DNA from: Alphaproteobacteria bacterium
GTDB lineage: Bacteria > Pseudomonadota > Alphaproteobacteria > JABAAW01
NCBI GenBank assembly: GCA_014238315.1
Contig: JABABG010000105.1
Location: 1 to 35,584, forward strand
Reading direction: 5' to 3'
Length of the DNA stretch: 35,584 bases
The notes under the pieces are model-generated. The model was not told the origin of the DNA. It saw only the letters and a list, made by a program, of their open reading frames with translations, and searched no databases. The position numbers were made by a program, and so were the translations under genes. Below, piece by piece: positions 15,879 to 25,111 of this stretch (the first letter of the stretch is position 1; the number at the start of each line of letters is the position of its first letter).

Positions 15879-17765
15879 TTATTTATACTCTTTATGACCT
15901 TGCTGCCCATCCGAGATTCTGCTCCATAATTGAGCATATATGCCTCCTTTTCGCAATAGGAAGGCGTGCGTTCCACTTTCGTAGCACTGTCCTTTTTCTA
16001 GAACAAATATTTTGTCGGCGTTTAGTATGGTTGTTAGTCTATGCGCGATTGTTATGACTGTGCGCCCTTTCATCACACGGTCGAGGGTTTGCTGTAGCAA
16101 TCGTTCGGTTTCGTTATCCAAAGCTGCGGTTGCTTCGTCGAGCAAGAGTATCGGAGCATCTTTATATAAGGCTCTTGCTAGTGCGATTCGTTGTTGCTGC
16201 CCGCCGGACAAACGAAAACCTCTTTCTCCGACTTCAGTATGCAAACCCCTTGGCAACTCTGCGATGAATTCTTTTGCCTCTGCATCCTCGACCGCTTTCA
16301 GCAATTTCTCTTCGTCTATATTCTCGAATCCTAGTGCGATATTTGCGCGCAAAGTATCGTTGAACATTCCAATATCCTGCGAGACTAATGCGATTTTAGA
16401 TCTCAGGCTTTGCATTGTGCAATCGGCTATATTTTGCCCATCGATCATTACCTGTCCTCTATCGATGGCATAGAATCTTAGCAATACGCTGAGCAAGGTA
16501 GATTTTCCGGCACCAGAAGCCCCTACGATTGCTACCTTGCTCCCACCTTTGACCTCGAAGGATAGATTGTTTAGCGCGGGGGGAAGTGCAAAAGTGAGTT
16601 CTGCATTAGAATCAGTTTGCGGTATTTTTTGCGATGCTGTTTTTTTGCGATCGCTCTTGTCTTGCGTGCCTAGCTCTTCGTGATAGGTGAAACATACACC
16701 CCGAAGAGTTATATCGCCGTTGGAGACTAGCAAGTTTTTAGCGCGAGGTTTATCCAGTATTTTAGCCTTGCGCTCTATTGTGCGATAGAAATTGCCTAAC
16801 GCTGCAATACTTTCTTGCAAATCGACATTCAAGTTTACCAAAGTTCGCACCGGCTGCAGTAACAGAAGCAAGGCTACAACGAAGGACATCACTCCGCCAA
16901 TTGACAGCTCGCCGGCGCGAATCTGCAACCCGCCGAACAATACGACAAAGGCGAAGGATAACCCGACCAATATCTCGACGATCGGCATTGCTTTTGCTTG
17001 CGCATAGCTAGTGCGTTTATTCCAAAAGAATAGTGCCTCGAAGTACTTGTCTGCGAGTTTTAGGTATTTTGGCTCTGCGTTATATGCCTTTATGTGTTTT
17101 ATACCCTTGAAGGATTCGTCCAGAAATTTCCCAGTCTCGCCTATTTTTTGCTGTGTCTGCAAGGCTGCGTGTCGTGTCATCTTTGAGAGCCATCGTATTG
17201 GCAGGAAGAGCAACAAAATGAAGAAGAATGTTATGGTGGAGAGTCGCCAGTCTGTATAGAACATATTGAATAGATATGCTACTACGAGCACGCTATCTCT
17301 CAGTAGTATAATGAATAGGCGCGAGAGACTGTTTCTGATCATATGCATATTAGCGATCATTAGTGAGACATATTTACCGGTTGCCTCTCTTTGCATGAAG
17401 TAGACGTCGTTAGAGATTAAATGCCTATATAGGGTTTTTTGCAGGTCTCTGAAGATAGCACTCCCGACATATCCACTTTGCGATATTTGTAGATAGTATG
17501 CCCCGGCCCGAAGCACTGAGAACGAGAACATTAATGCCATCAACCAATATATTGATCCTCCGCCTTCGCTCGAGAATCCTCTATCTAGGATAGGCTCCAA
17601 CAACCTTACTTGTGCAAATGCGGTAAGCGAGAACATCACCAGACCGATAGCTGCTATCACTAGTCGTATTTTATATCGCTTTAGGTATTGTAAAGCGAAG
17701 CGTAGCAGGACTACCCTGCGCTCATCTTTCGGGTTTTTCTTTTTTGAATAAGAATTGTTTTTCAT
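15879..17765 (-). CDS. MsbA-like ABC exporter (fused membrane and ATPase domains)
   Basis: 628 residues. Six membrane helices occupy about 33-325 and an ABC ATPase domain follows, with Walker A GASGAGKST (415-423), signature LSGGQQQRIALARAL, Walker B ILLLDEATAALD and the H-loop TIAHRL. It resembles the MsbA/lipid-A flippase group and related lipid exporters in the inner membrane, working as a homodimer. A hydrophilic insert of about 30 residues (363-392, Lys/Ser/Thr-rich) lies at the start of the ATPase domain, between its first strand and the Walker A motif, where most relatives have only a short loop. Lipid A precursor export is the likeliest job but cannot be proved from sequence alone. 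Divergent from lpd. Confidence 0.85.
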   Translation of the reverse strand: MKNNSYSKKKNPKDERRVVLLRFALQYLKRYKIRLVIAAIGLVMFSLTAFAQVRLLEPILDRGFSSEGGGSIYWLMALMFSFSVLRAGAYYLQISQSGYVGSAIFRDLQKTLYRHLISNDVYFMQREATGKYVSLMIANMHMIRNSLSRLFIILLRDSVLVVAYLFNMFYTDWRLSTITFFFILLLFLPIRWLSKMTRHAALQTQQKIGETGKFLDESFKGIKHIKAYNAEPKYLKLADKYFEALFFWNKRTSYAQAKAMPIVEILVGLSFAFVVLFGGLQIRAGELSIGGVMSFVVALLLLLQPVRTLVNLNVDLQESIAALGNFYRTIERKAKILDKPRAKNLLVSNGDITLRGVCFTYHEELGTQDKSDRKKTASQKIPQTDSNAELTFALPPALNNLSFEVKGGSKVAIVGASGAGKSTLLSVLLRFYAIDRGQVMIDGQNIADCTMQSLRSKIALVSQDIGMFNDTLRANIALGFENIDEEKLLKAVEDAEAKEFIAELPRGLHTEVGERGFRLSGGQQQRIALARALYKDAPILLLDEATAALDNETERLLQQTLDRVMKGRTVITIAHRLTTILNADKIFVLEKGQCYESGTHAFLLRKGGIYAQLWSRISDGQQGHKEYK

Positions 17766-17810
17766 GCTCGTCGTTTATTTTTGCCTGCATCATGCTCGTT
17801 AGTGATATTA

Positions 17811-17838
17811 GCCATACTAACGAAGATTCGTTATTGGC
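17811..17838. promoter_or_regulatory. Interrupted palindrome between msbA-like gene and lpd
   Basis: The core TAACGAA-GA-TTCGTTA (17818-17833) is a perfect 7-bp dyad, flanked by GCCA at 17811 and TGGC at 17835 which also pair. It lies in the divergent control region, 46 bases from the msbA-like start and 58 from lpd. It has operator-like geometry; which regulator, if any, binds is not known. A possible lpd -10 box, TATACT, lies about 20 bases to its right. Confidence 0.45.
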
Positions 17839-17895
17839 AAATATGTGTGTATTGTATACTTTGGCTGTCTCACTTTCGAGGAGGATATAACTAGC

Positions 17896-19314
17896 ATGGA
17901 AGAAACATCGTATGATTTGGCAATAGTCGGAGCAGGTCCTGGAGGCTATGTTTCGGCAATCCGCTCTGCTCAGCTAGGATTTCGCACGGCTTTAATCAAC
18001 AAGTATAGCAAAGCGGGCGGCACATGTCTGAATGTTGGTTGCATCCCTTCAAAGGCTCTTTTGCATTCTTCGTATTTGTACGAGCAGACGAGTAAAGTTT
18101 TGCCGAACCACGGCATCAAAACTGGCAAGACATCTTTTGACTTGCCAGCGATGCAGGCACGGAAAACTTCTGTAGTTTCTTCTCTGACCGATGGCATTGC
18201 CTTTCTTTTGAAAAAAAACAAGATAACCTACATAGAGGGCGATGCGCGCCTGCGCGCCTCTTCTGGCGGTGATGCAGTTCTAGACATATCTAGTAGCGAG
18301 GGCATCCATCAGCTACGCGCCGAGCGCGTCATCTTAGCGGTTGGTTCAGAGCCTACTTTACTACCGAGCAACATTGCCGAGGTTGATGAGAAGAGGATAT
18401 TGACCTCGACTGGTGCGCTTAGCCTATCGTCTGTTCCGTCCCATTTAGCAATCGTTGGTGCGGGAGTTATCGGTTTGGAGCTAGGCTCTGTCTGGTCTCG
18501 TTTAGGAAGTGCTGTGACGGTTATCGATATGCTTGACCATATAGGCGGTCTTGACGCGGATTTTTCACGAGAGTTTCAGAAGATTTTGCAAGATCAGGGA
18601 TTTAGCTTCAAACTACAAACTAGTTTAGTTTCGCTAGAACCTAAAAAATCCGGCATATCCATTACGACTAGCTCACCTAGCGCTTCTGAAGAGACTTGGA
18701 CTGCTTCGCATATATTACTAGCGATTGGGCGCAAGGCTGCGACCTCTGGCATGGATTTAGCGTCTTCTGGCGTTGATTGCGATTCTCGCGGCTTTATCGT
18801 TGTAGATGAGGACTTCCAAACATCGGTTGCTGGGGTTTATGCGATTGGTGACTGCATTGGCGGCGCGATGTTGGCGCATAAGGCGGAGGAGGAGGGTGTC
18901 GCTCTTGTCGAGTCTCTTGCTGGCAATCTGGTCCATGTTGACTATTCGAGCATTGCTGGCGTTATCTACACGCACCCTGAGGTTGCGGTTGTAGGCTTGA
19001 GTGAGCGCGATGCGCAATCGCGAGGCATCGAGTATAAGCTTGGCAAGTTTCCATTCCGTGCGAACGCGCGCTCGCGCACGACTGGCTCTGATGCGGGCTT
19101 AGTGAAACTACTTGTTGATGCGAGCGATGGCAGGCTACTGGGCGCCCAGATTTTGGGTGATGAGGCAGGCACCTTGATACAAGAGTTAGTTGCGATCATG
19201 GCATACCGCGGCACTGCGGAGGACATCGCGCATATCTGCCATCCGCACCCGACCTTAAACGAGTCTCTACGCGAGGCAGCACTAGCGGCTATGGGGCGCG
19301 CTATCCACATCTAG
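17896..19314 (+). CDS. lpd: Dihydrolipoyl dehydrogenase (E3)
   Basis: 472 residues from the ATG at 17896, preceded by GAGGAGGAT. A flavoprotein that reoxidises the lipoyl groups of 2-oxoacid dehydrogenase and glycine-cleavage complexes with NAD. Seen: FAD loop VGAGPGGYVSAIRSAQLG (11-28), redox pair GGTCLNVGCIPSKALL (C44/C49), NAD loop IVGAGVIGLELGSVWSRLG, the YAIGDCIGG flavin segment, and the C-terminal HPHPTLNESLREAAL with the catalytic His-Glu pair. The ORF-track start at 17845 adds 17 residues that do not belong to the family. No E1 or E2 genes are near, so it may serve several complexes. Confidence 0.95.
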   Translation: MEETSYDLAIVGAGPGGYVSAIRSAQLGFRTALINKYSKAGGTCLNVGCIPSKALLHSSYLYEQTSKVLPNHGIKTGKTSFDLPAMQARKTSVVSSLTDGIAFLLKKNKITYIEGDARLRASSGGDAVLDISSSEGIHQLRAERVILAVGSEPTLLPSNIAEVDEKRILTSTGALSLSSVPSHLAIVGAGVIGLELGSVWSRLGSAVTVIDMLDHIGGLDADFSREFQKILQDQGFSFKLQTSLVSLEPKKSGISITTSSPSASEETWTASHILLAIGRKAATSGMDLASSGVDCDSRGFIVVDEDFQTSVAGVYAIGDCIGGAMLAHKAEEEGVALVESLAGNLVHVDYSSIAGVIYTHPEVAVVGLSERDAQSRGIEYKLGKFPFRANARSRTTGSDAGLVKLLVDASDGRLLGAQILGDEAGTLIQELVAIMAYRGTAEDIAHICHPHPTLNESLREAALAAMGRAIHI

Positions 19315-19340
19315 CCCTACGGTGCATTACCTGTACATAG

Positions 19341-19377
19341 CAAAACCTCCGCATCTATGATCAGACGCGGAGGCTTT
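19341..19377. terminator. Bidirectional terminator between lpd and flgE
   Basis: CCTCCGC and GCGGAGG form a 7-bp stem (19346-19352 with 19367-19373) that can be prolonged by TCT/AGA after one mismatch. AAAA precedes it and CTTT follows, giving a T-tract on both strands. It sits between two convergent genes and suits both. Confidence 0.8.
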
Positions 19378-19400
19378 ACGCTTTACTTTGGTTTATTTAT

Positions 19401-20951
19401 TTATCGAATAGAGTTGCTGAGTTCTTGTAGCATTTCGTCTGTTGTTGTGATCATTCTAGTTGCTGCGGAGAATGCTCGCTGCGTTATGATCATGTTAGAG
19501 AACTCTGTAGCGATATCGGTAGCGGAGTTTTCGACGGCTGACCCTACGAGGGTTCCAGCTCCGCTTGTTCCGGATATTCTAGCGATACCCATTCCCGAAG
19601 CTGCGGTCTCGGCGAACAAGTTTCCGGAGCGCGCGCGCAAACCGTTAGGATTGGCGAAGGTGAATACTGGCACTTGGTATAGAGCTCGAGTTTCGCCGTT
19701 TGAGTAGAATCCTTCGATCACCCCACCTGCTGCGACGGATACGGAATCGATTCCGCTAAAGAGCCTTCCGTCCTGATCGACATATTTTATTGTCGATAGA
19801 GCCTGCTCTCCGCCGCCGCCTCCGCCACCGTATTGCGTCAATCCGTCTCTTCCACTATCTACGTTTGTGGTGCTCGCGACCGAACCGAGGTTCACGACTA
19901 GGTCTACACGATCAGCAGTAAGTCCAGTTCCGGTATCTGCATCATAGTCTACGCTAAGGGTGAATTGCCCACTACCTGTGGTGGCAGCAATCCTAGGGTC
20001 CGTAGCAGCGACTCCGGGAAAAGCGGTGGTGGAGGTATCTACATAGTAAGTGCTCGGAACTGTAGATTCTATTGATGACAACCTACCAGATGCGTCGAAA
20101 ACAACCTGGCCGAGCAACCTCAAGTCATCATAAGCCCCGAACGCCGTTATCCCTTCCCCAGGATTAGGAATGAGATCGTCTCCCCTGTCAAGTAATATAG
20201 GGTCAGCCCCTGGATTATCGTCCGTTATCCCTGCGAGCATCAACCAGGTATTCGCTACTGGCGGGTTCCCTGTATCGCTAAGGCTTGGCTTTACGAAAGT
20301 AAAGGATAGAGTATGTATGGACCCCTGCCTATCGACGACGGAGCTCTCAACGGAGAAGGCATTTGTCAATCCCACTCCCGTTGCAGCAGCTAAGTTTACG
20401 CCGAGATCGACCCTAGAGGTATGTATTGGGTCAAGAGCTTGCTGTTCGATATTTACCACCTCGAATCGCGACAATTCATTGGTTTGAGTGAAGCTCCTTT
20501 CGCTAACTCGTGCATCGCTACTCGTTTCTGGTCCCCAGCTCAATAGGTATTGCCCTTCAGAGTTGACCAGATTTCCATTACTATCTTTACGGAATTGCCC
20601 CGCCCTAGTATACGAGATGTCGCCACTAGAAACATAGCTACCGTCGTTCTGTCTTGTTACGGAATCGGTTACGACGAAGAAACCGGTGCCCGTTATGGCA
20701 ATATCGGTTGAGAAGGCAGTCGGCTCTAGTATGCCCTGTTGAGCATTTTCACGCTCGGTTAGGGATACGACCCCGCCAGAGTTATACAAGCCTCTTTGAG
20801 AAGATTGCGTTACAAAAGACGAGAATCTAGCGTCTACCCTCTTGTAGCCGACTGTATTGACGTTTGCGATATTGTCAGAGATCATCGCCATGCGTTGCGA
20901 ATTTGCAAATAATGACGAAACGCCCGATCTCAATGCTCCGTATAAACTCAT
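19401..20951 (-). CDS. flgE: Flagellar hook protein FlgE
   Basis: 516 residues. The N-terminus MSLYGALRSGVSSLFANSQ, the rod/hook motif MAMISDNIANVNTVGYK, the FSTDIAITGTGFFVV segment and the C-terminal helix QRAFSAATRMITTTDEMLQEL are diagnostic. FlgE polymerises into the hook after export by the flagellar type III system. It is longer than enteric FlgE (about 400), with enlarged outer domains as in many alphaproteobacteria; a run of glycines (YGGGGGGGE) lies at about 375-383. AGGAGTT precedes the ATG. It is third in the fliK-flgD-flgE unit, 100 bases after flgD; that gap contains GGTTAGGTTAGGTTA-type short repeats. Confidence 0.95.
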   Translation of the reverse strand: MSLYGALRSGVSSLFANSQRMAMISDNIANVNTVGYKRVDARFSSFVTQSSQRGLYNSGGVVSLTERENAQQGILEPTAFSTDIAITGTGFFVVTDSVTRQNDGSYVSSGDISYTRAGQFRKDSNGNLVNSEGQYLLSWGPETSSDARVSERSFTQTNELSRFEVVNIEQQALDPIHTSRVDLGVNLAAATGVGLTNAFSVESSVVDRQGSIHTLSFTFVKPSLSDTGNPPVANTWLMLAGITDDNPGADPILLDRGDDLIPNPGEGITAFGAYDDLRLLGQVVFDASGRLSSIESTVPSTYYVDTSTTAFPGVAATDPRIAATTGSGQFTLSVDYDADTGTGLTADRVDLVVNLGSVASTTNVDSGRDGLTQYGGGGGGGEQALSTIKYVDQDGRLFSGIDSVSVAAGGVIEGFYSNGETRALYQVPVFTFANPNGLRARSGNLFAETAASGMGIARISGTSGAGTLVGSAVENSATDIATEFSNMIITQRAFSAATRMITTTDEMLQELSNSIR

Positions 20952-21051
20952 GACGAACTCCTTTGTTAGTACTTGGTTTGGATAGGTTGTTGCTTGGTTA
21001 GGTTAGGTTATGCGCTAAGTTATTAGTTTATTGGTTTAGGATTTAGCCTAT

Positions 21052-21999
21052 TTAGTTGAGCACCCCTAGTGCGTCTTCGGGGGAAATTTCTTCTCCATTG
21101 TCGAGTTGCAACTGCAAGCCTTTAGTCTGGTCTGCCAAGATGCCGACAACACGCGAGGTGCTTATGTATTTAATAGGCTCGACCTTCGTCCCCTCTGGCA
21201 GCTCGTCGTATGTTATGCTGAACGAATAACGCCCGCTAGCTGCTCTCTGTTTGTCGTCTTTAAATCCGTGCCATACTATCTCCCCATGCTTTGACTTGCC
21301 ATCATCGAGGTAAGCACGCACATTGAAATTATACTCGCCTTCCGCAGCCCTTTCGCCTAACTGGCTATTTTCACCATCCCAAACGACTAGCCCTTCACCA
21401 CCTACGACATTTTGATAGACGATGCGCCCCTTGCTATCGGTAACGAAAGCAACCCCTTGGCTTACACCCTGCGGCAATCGATAAGTTAGGCTCTTACCGC
21501 CTTCCGTCCCTAAACGGAAAGCCCCGCCACGATCGACGATGTTCAAGCCGATATGCTGGTTAGAATATACGACCTTGCCCTCGACATCCTTTACCTCTAT
21601 TTGCGCATTACGCACCTCTGGGGGTAAGACGAATTGCAAACTTGCATCCCCCTCCTCACTCAAGACGAATTGGTTAGAATCCCCATGCACAATACGCTTG
21701 CCTAAGTAACCTATGCCATCCCCGATGGGCGATTGCTTGCCATCCATCAATGCGACGAGTTTCTCTAAACTATCGCTCTGCTGTATTTGCTGCTCGACCG
21801 ATGCAAACTGCACCAGCTGATTAGTAAACTGGTGCGTGTCCAAAGGCGATAGAGGGTCTTGGTGCGTGAGTTGAGTAGTCAATAGTTTTAAGAAATTGTC
21901 GAAATCGGCAGAGATTTTAACTCTCCCTTTTTGACTATTCGTCTGCTCACTCGCACTAGCAGCAGTTGTTGTAGCTAACGCGGATACTAAATCGGTCAT
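21052..21999 (-). CDS. flgD: Flagellar hook cap protein FlgD
   Basis: 315 residues, longer than the usual 220-250. FLKLLTTQLTHQDPLSPLD at about 36-54 and FTNQLVQFASVEQQIQ are the conserved FlgD N-terminal region. The part after residue 180 fits the FlgD Tudor/FnIII region (VVWDGENSQLGERAAEGEYNF). FlgD forms the scaffold at the tip of the growing hook on which FlgE subunits assemble. GGAGAAG precedes the ATG. It lies 21 bases after fliK and ahead of flgE, the usual order. Confidence 0.93.
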   Translation of the reverse strand: MTDLVSALATTTAASASEQTNSQKGRVKISADFDNFLKLLTTQLTHQDPLSPLDTHQFTNQLVQFASVEQQIQQSDSLEKLVALMDGKQSPIGDGIGYLGKRIVHGDSNQFVLSEEGDASLQFVLPPEVRNAQIEVKDVEGKVVYSNQHIGLNIVDRGGAFRLGTEGGKSLTYRLPQGVSQGVAFVTDSKGRIVYQNVVGGEGLVVWDGENSQLGERAAEGEYNFNVRAYLDDGKSKHGEIVWHGFKDDKQRAASGRYSFSITYDELPEGTKVEPIKYISTSRVVGILADQTKGLQLQLDNGEEISPEDALGVLN

Positions 22000-22020
22000 T
22001 ACTCTTCTCCTTCCCCTTTG

Positions 22021-24771
22021 CTATATCTGTACGTTCAGGCGCCCATCTTGGCGTAGTTGTAATTTGTCGATGTTTGCAGGCAATATATCTTCATCGGCGA
22101 TAGCCTCACCCTCGCCATCATTGCCTTCCTCACCTGCTTGCGCTACTTGACTGGTAGTAGCCTGCGCATCGTCACCTTGTGCATCTTGTTTCCCTTGTCC
22201 TTGCAAGCCAAACTGCAAGCCTTGATCCTGTGTACGAATTCCTGCTTCTTGCAATGCTTGTTCTAGCTGCCTTGCATCTCGCTGTAATAGATCGAGCGTT
22301 TCGCTACGCTCGGCGAGCACTACGATCTGCAAACGCCCTGCTGCATCGCCGTCGAGTCTTATTTCTATGCGCCCTAACATTTCTGGTCGCATTTTCACGG
22401 TCATGCTATCGACCTTTCCTTCGATTGCTCGCTGAATGTTTACAAAGACTTGCTCACGAACAAAGGAGCTAGCGGTCGCGAAGTTGGAAGCAGCCCCAGC
22501 CCCACCTCTTTGCGCTACTGAGCCAGTAGAACTTTGCGAGAAAGCGTTGCCGCTGGATGCGTCCGAGTTAGAACCCGTTGAGCCAGAAAAGGATTGGCCA
22601 AACCGAGATTCTAGAGACGCTTGAGAAGAACGAGCCCCCGCCTCCTGTGCGAACTCACCTTGCGCGCGATTCCCATTTACAGCCTCACTGCGTCCTCCAC
22701 CCGTTGCCAGACGCGATGCAAGGTAATGCAGAATGTTTTTAGCACGATTGTTTGGCTGTGTGCTTTTTTCGCTTGCATGGGTTTGACTGGCTAGTCGCTC
22801 GCGCGCCTCTTGTGGACGAGTGTTGGCACCATTGTTTTGATTGCCTGCCTCTAGGTTGGCGTTGGGAACGGAGTTTAGCGTAGCTAAACCATTATTGTTC
22901 AAAGTGCTTGTAGTAGCTTGACTACCACCGTTGCCCACCTGGGTAACCCCTGATGTAACCCCCTGGCTACCCCCTTGGGCTAAGTTGTTAGGATTAGCCA
23001 CTAGATTATTGTTGCTACGAGCTTGCGACGATGCTCCAAACGCATTTGCGCCACTCAAGCGCACGGCTTCTGGATTATGCGCCTTTACATCAACTTTTGT
23101 CTGTATATCTACCTCTGGCAGATTACTATTCGCCAGTGCTGCGCTAGCGGCACGCTCTGCTGCTGTCGGCGGGACCAGACTACTTGCTGGCACAGCCGCT
23201 TGACTGGAACCAGCACCTTGCGAGTTTGCAAGGTTACCATTAGCTAGGTTAGTAGCAGGGTTTTGCGCGAGACTTTGTGTAATGCTGTTAGTTGCTGTGT
23301 TAGTGGAGCCAGAAGCGAGGCTCGCCTCCTTAGCCGCTACCTGACTAATAGTGCTGGACGCCGCTGCTCTTGTTATAGCTAGCTGGCTAGCTTTCAAAAC
23401 ATCGCTAGCCTTTTGCTGATCGATAGTATCAACCTGCGTTGTAGCGAGCGACGAGGCTATTGCATTACCATTCTTTTCTATGCCTTCAGCATTTTTTGCG
23501 AGTTGCTGGTCTTGGTTAGCTCCGCTTTGCACTTCTTGTGCTACATTTAGGTTGTTCGCCCCGCTGTTCAACTCTCCTGCGTTGAGGTTGGGTTGTAGTT
23601 TCTCTACCTCGGATTTTGACGGGGCTGATGATTTTTGCGAAGCTGTTTGCTCTACAGCATTATTTCCAGCCAGAGCGGCGTGAGCATTATTTCCAGCCAG
23701 AGCGGCGTGAGCATTATTTCCAGCCAGGGCGGCGTTAGCATTATTTCCAGCCAGAGCGGCGTGAGCATTATTTCCAGCCAGAGCGGCGTGGTCAGAACGA
23801 GCTATAGAAGGATTTTTGCTAGCATCCTGAAGGTCAAAGACATCAATCGATTCCTCTCGTATCAGGCTCGCGAGTTGACCGTTATTGTCATTCCCATTAG
23901 CCGCGAGAGCGTTTGCTTTTCGAGTATTTTCATCAACGACATTTTCCTCTATTACCTTTCTCAAGTTTTTTTCGTCATCACCCCGCCCTGCTATCGAGTT
24001 TTTTCCGACTTCTTTGCTATCGCCCGCCTGCTTGTCGCCTATGGTTTCTTTTGCGTCTGTAGATTTCGCTGTTGCGCCAGCTATGGCGTCCTGTTGTTGT
24101 GGGTTATATTGCGCGTCCTGATGAATTTTATCTAGCGCTCCACTCTGCTCTCGATAACCAGCCTCAATGCCATTTTTCCCATCCCTTTGTTGCAGGTATC
24201 TTTCTGCGGCTTCTGCGTCCTGCGCCGAGCCGTAATTTTTATCACGCCCTCCCGCACGCCCGCTCCTTTCTACCGAGGAGGCTCTAGCTTGCTCTCTATT
24301 TTGCCTACGAGCTTCTTCCAATCGTTCTTGTATCAGTTGTTGCTCTCTAATGTTTTCGCTGAGCCTATCGAACGCTCTATCTGCTTCTGCGTGTGCATTT
24401 TCGGCTTGATCTTGCGAGTATTCATTATGTTGATGATTTTGCTGTCTTTGCGCCTGCGCCTCACTTTGTGATTTTGCTATTGCATTATCCTGCGCCAGGT
24501 TTTCAGCGCTATCCCTTCTATAGTATGAGATTTCGCGTGCTCCTGCCGAGTTTAGAGCATTATCTTTGAGTTTAGGGTATGGCGGTAGCAAGCCTTCTGT
24601 TCTGCTACTTATTTTAGTTATAAATCTCTCTGGTCCTTTCACGCCATCACCGAGCACATCAGAAAACAGACTAGCTCCTTTTTGCACTATTTTTTGTGCA
24701 GTTTGCCTTTCAGCCTTCTGTTCGGAGTTCGCAATTGCATTTAGCGAATATGTTGGAAGTGTTCTATCCAT
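22021..24771 (-). CDS. fliK: Flagellar hook-length control protein FliK
   Basis: 916 residues from the ATG at 24771 (the track start at 24840 is a GTG with a weak ribosome site; GGGAG precedes 24771). Only the C-terminal domain is conserved: VDSMTVKMRPEMLGRIEIRL then LQIVVLAERSETLDLLQRDARQLEQALQEAGI, the FliK substrate-switch domain. The rest is a long hydrophilic, Ala/Asn/Gln/Ser-rich region of low complexity, as expected for the ruler part, but at more than 900 residues it is about twice the length of enteric FliK. Around residues 330-375 are five in-frame copies of a 9-residue unit AALAGNNAH. The location before flgD-flgE and a sigma-54 promoter upstream support the call. Confidence 0.9.
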   Translation of the reverse strand: MDRTLPTYSLNAIANSEQKAERQTAQKIVQKGASLFSDVLGDGVKGPERFITKISSRTEGLLPPYPKLKDNALNSAGAREISYYRRDSAENLAQDNAIAKSQSEAQAQRQQNHQHNEYSQDQAENAHAEADRAFDRLSENIREQQLIQERLEEARRQNREQARASSVERSGRAGGRDKNYGSAQDAEAAERYLQQRDGKNGIEAGYREQSGALDKIHQDAQYNPQQQDAIAGATAKSTDAKETIGDKQAGDSKEVGKNSIAGRGDDEKNLRKVIEENVVDENTRKANALAANGNDNNGQLASLIREESIDVFDLQDASKNPSIARSDHAALAGNNAHAALAGNNANAALAGNNAHAALAGNNAHAALAGNNAVEQTASQKSSAPSKSEVEKLQPNLNAGELNSGANNLNVAQEVQSGANQDQQLAKNAEGIEKNGNAIASSLATTQVDTIDQQKASDVLKASQLAITRAAASSTISQVAAKEASLASGSTNTATNSITQSLAQNPATNLANGNLANSQGAGSSQAAVPASSLVPPTAAERAASAALANSNLPEVDIQTKVDVKAHNPEAVRLSGANAFGASSQARSNNNLVANPNNLAQGGSQGVTSGVTQVGNGGSQATTSTLNNNGLATLNSVPNANLEAGNQNNGANTRPQEARERLASQTHASEKSTQPNNRAKNILHYLASRLATGGGRSEAVNGNRAQGEFAQEAGARSSQASLESRFGQSFSGSTGSNSDASSGNAFSQSSTGSVAQRGGAGAASNFATASSFVREQVFVNIQRAIEGKVDSMTVKMRPEMLGRIEIRLDGDAAGRLQIVVLAERSETLDLLQRDARQLEQALQEAGIRTQDQGLQFGLQGQGKQDAQGDDAQATTSQVAQAGEEGNDGEGEAIADEDILPANIDKLQLRQDGRLNVQI
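23657..23791. repeat. Tandem 27-bp repeat x 5 inside fliK
   Basis: Five 27-bp units begin GCATTATTTCCAGCCAGAGC on the plus strand, with one to two base changes in the third copy and at the array end. They encode AALAGNNA(H/N) on the minus strand, in frame. Near identity of the copies suggests a recent expansion. There are no spacers. Confidence 0.95.
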
Positions 24772-24932
24772 TTTATTTACTTTTCTCCCATTAAACTTTC
24801 GATTTTCGTGTATTTTTGTATTTCTAAACTGCGTTGCCACCGAGCTTTGCTATTGCCATCGCTTTATTGCGATATTGTTTTCTACTGCGCCGTTTAGCTT
24901 TTACCTATCCACCGCACTACCTTTGTATGCAA

Positions 24933-24947
24933 GCAAGTATTGTGCCA
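24933..24947 (-). promoter_or_regulatory. Sigma-54 promoter of the fliK-flgD-flgE operon
   Basis: On the minus strand: TTGGCAC-AATAC-TTGCTT, an exact TGGCAC-N5-TTGC match. Predicted transcription start is near 24921, about 150 bases before the chosen fliK start. With the identical motif ahead of the FlgL-like gene it suggests a shared RpoN-dependent flagellar regulon. Confidence 0.85.
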
Positions 24948-25111
24948 ACAGCAAGAGTTTCTTTTTTCTTATTTTAATTCCGATATTACGCTCGATAAAA
25001 ATTTACACGAACCTCGATCTATCCAAATAGAATCGGAGCAAAATTTATGCCATCCCGCAAAGAGTTTCTTACCCCCCAACCTTTGAGTTACGTATTTACT
25101 CCCGCCGTACT

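Noticed and set aside
17845-17895. Earlier start of lpd in the ORF track
   Set aside because: The ATG at 17896 follows GAGGAGG and fits the E3 N-terminus directly before the FAD motif.
23635-24135. ORF with SIISSQSGV repeats, and a possible CRISPR array at 23657
   Set aside because: The ORF is the antisense of the FliK repeat. The array has directly joined 27-bp units with no spacers, so it is not CRISPR.
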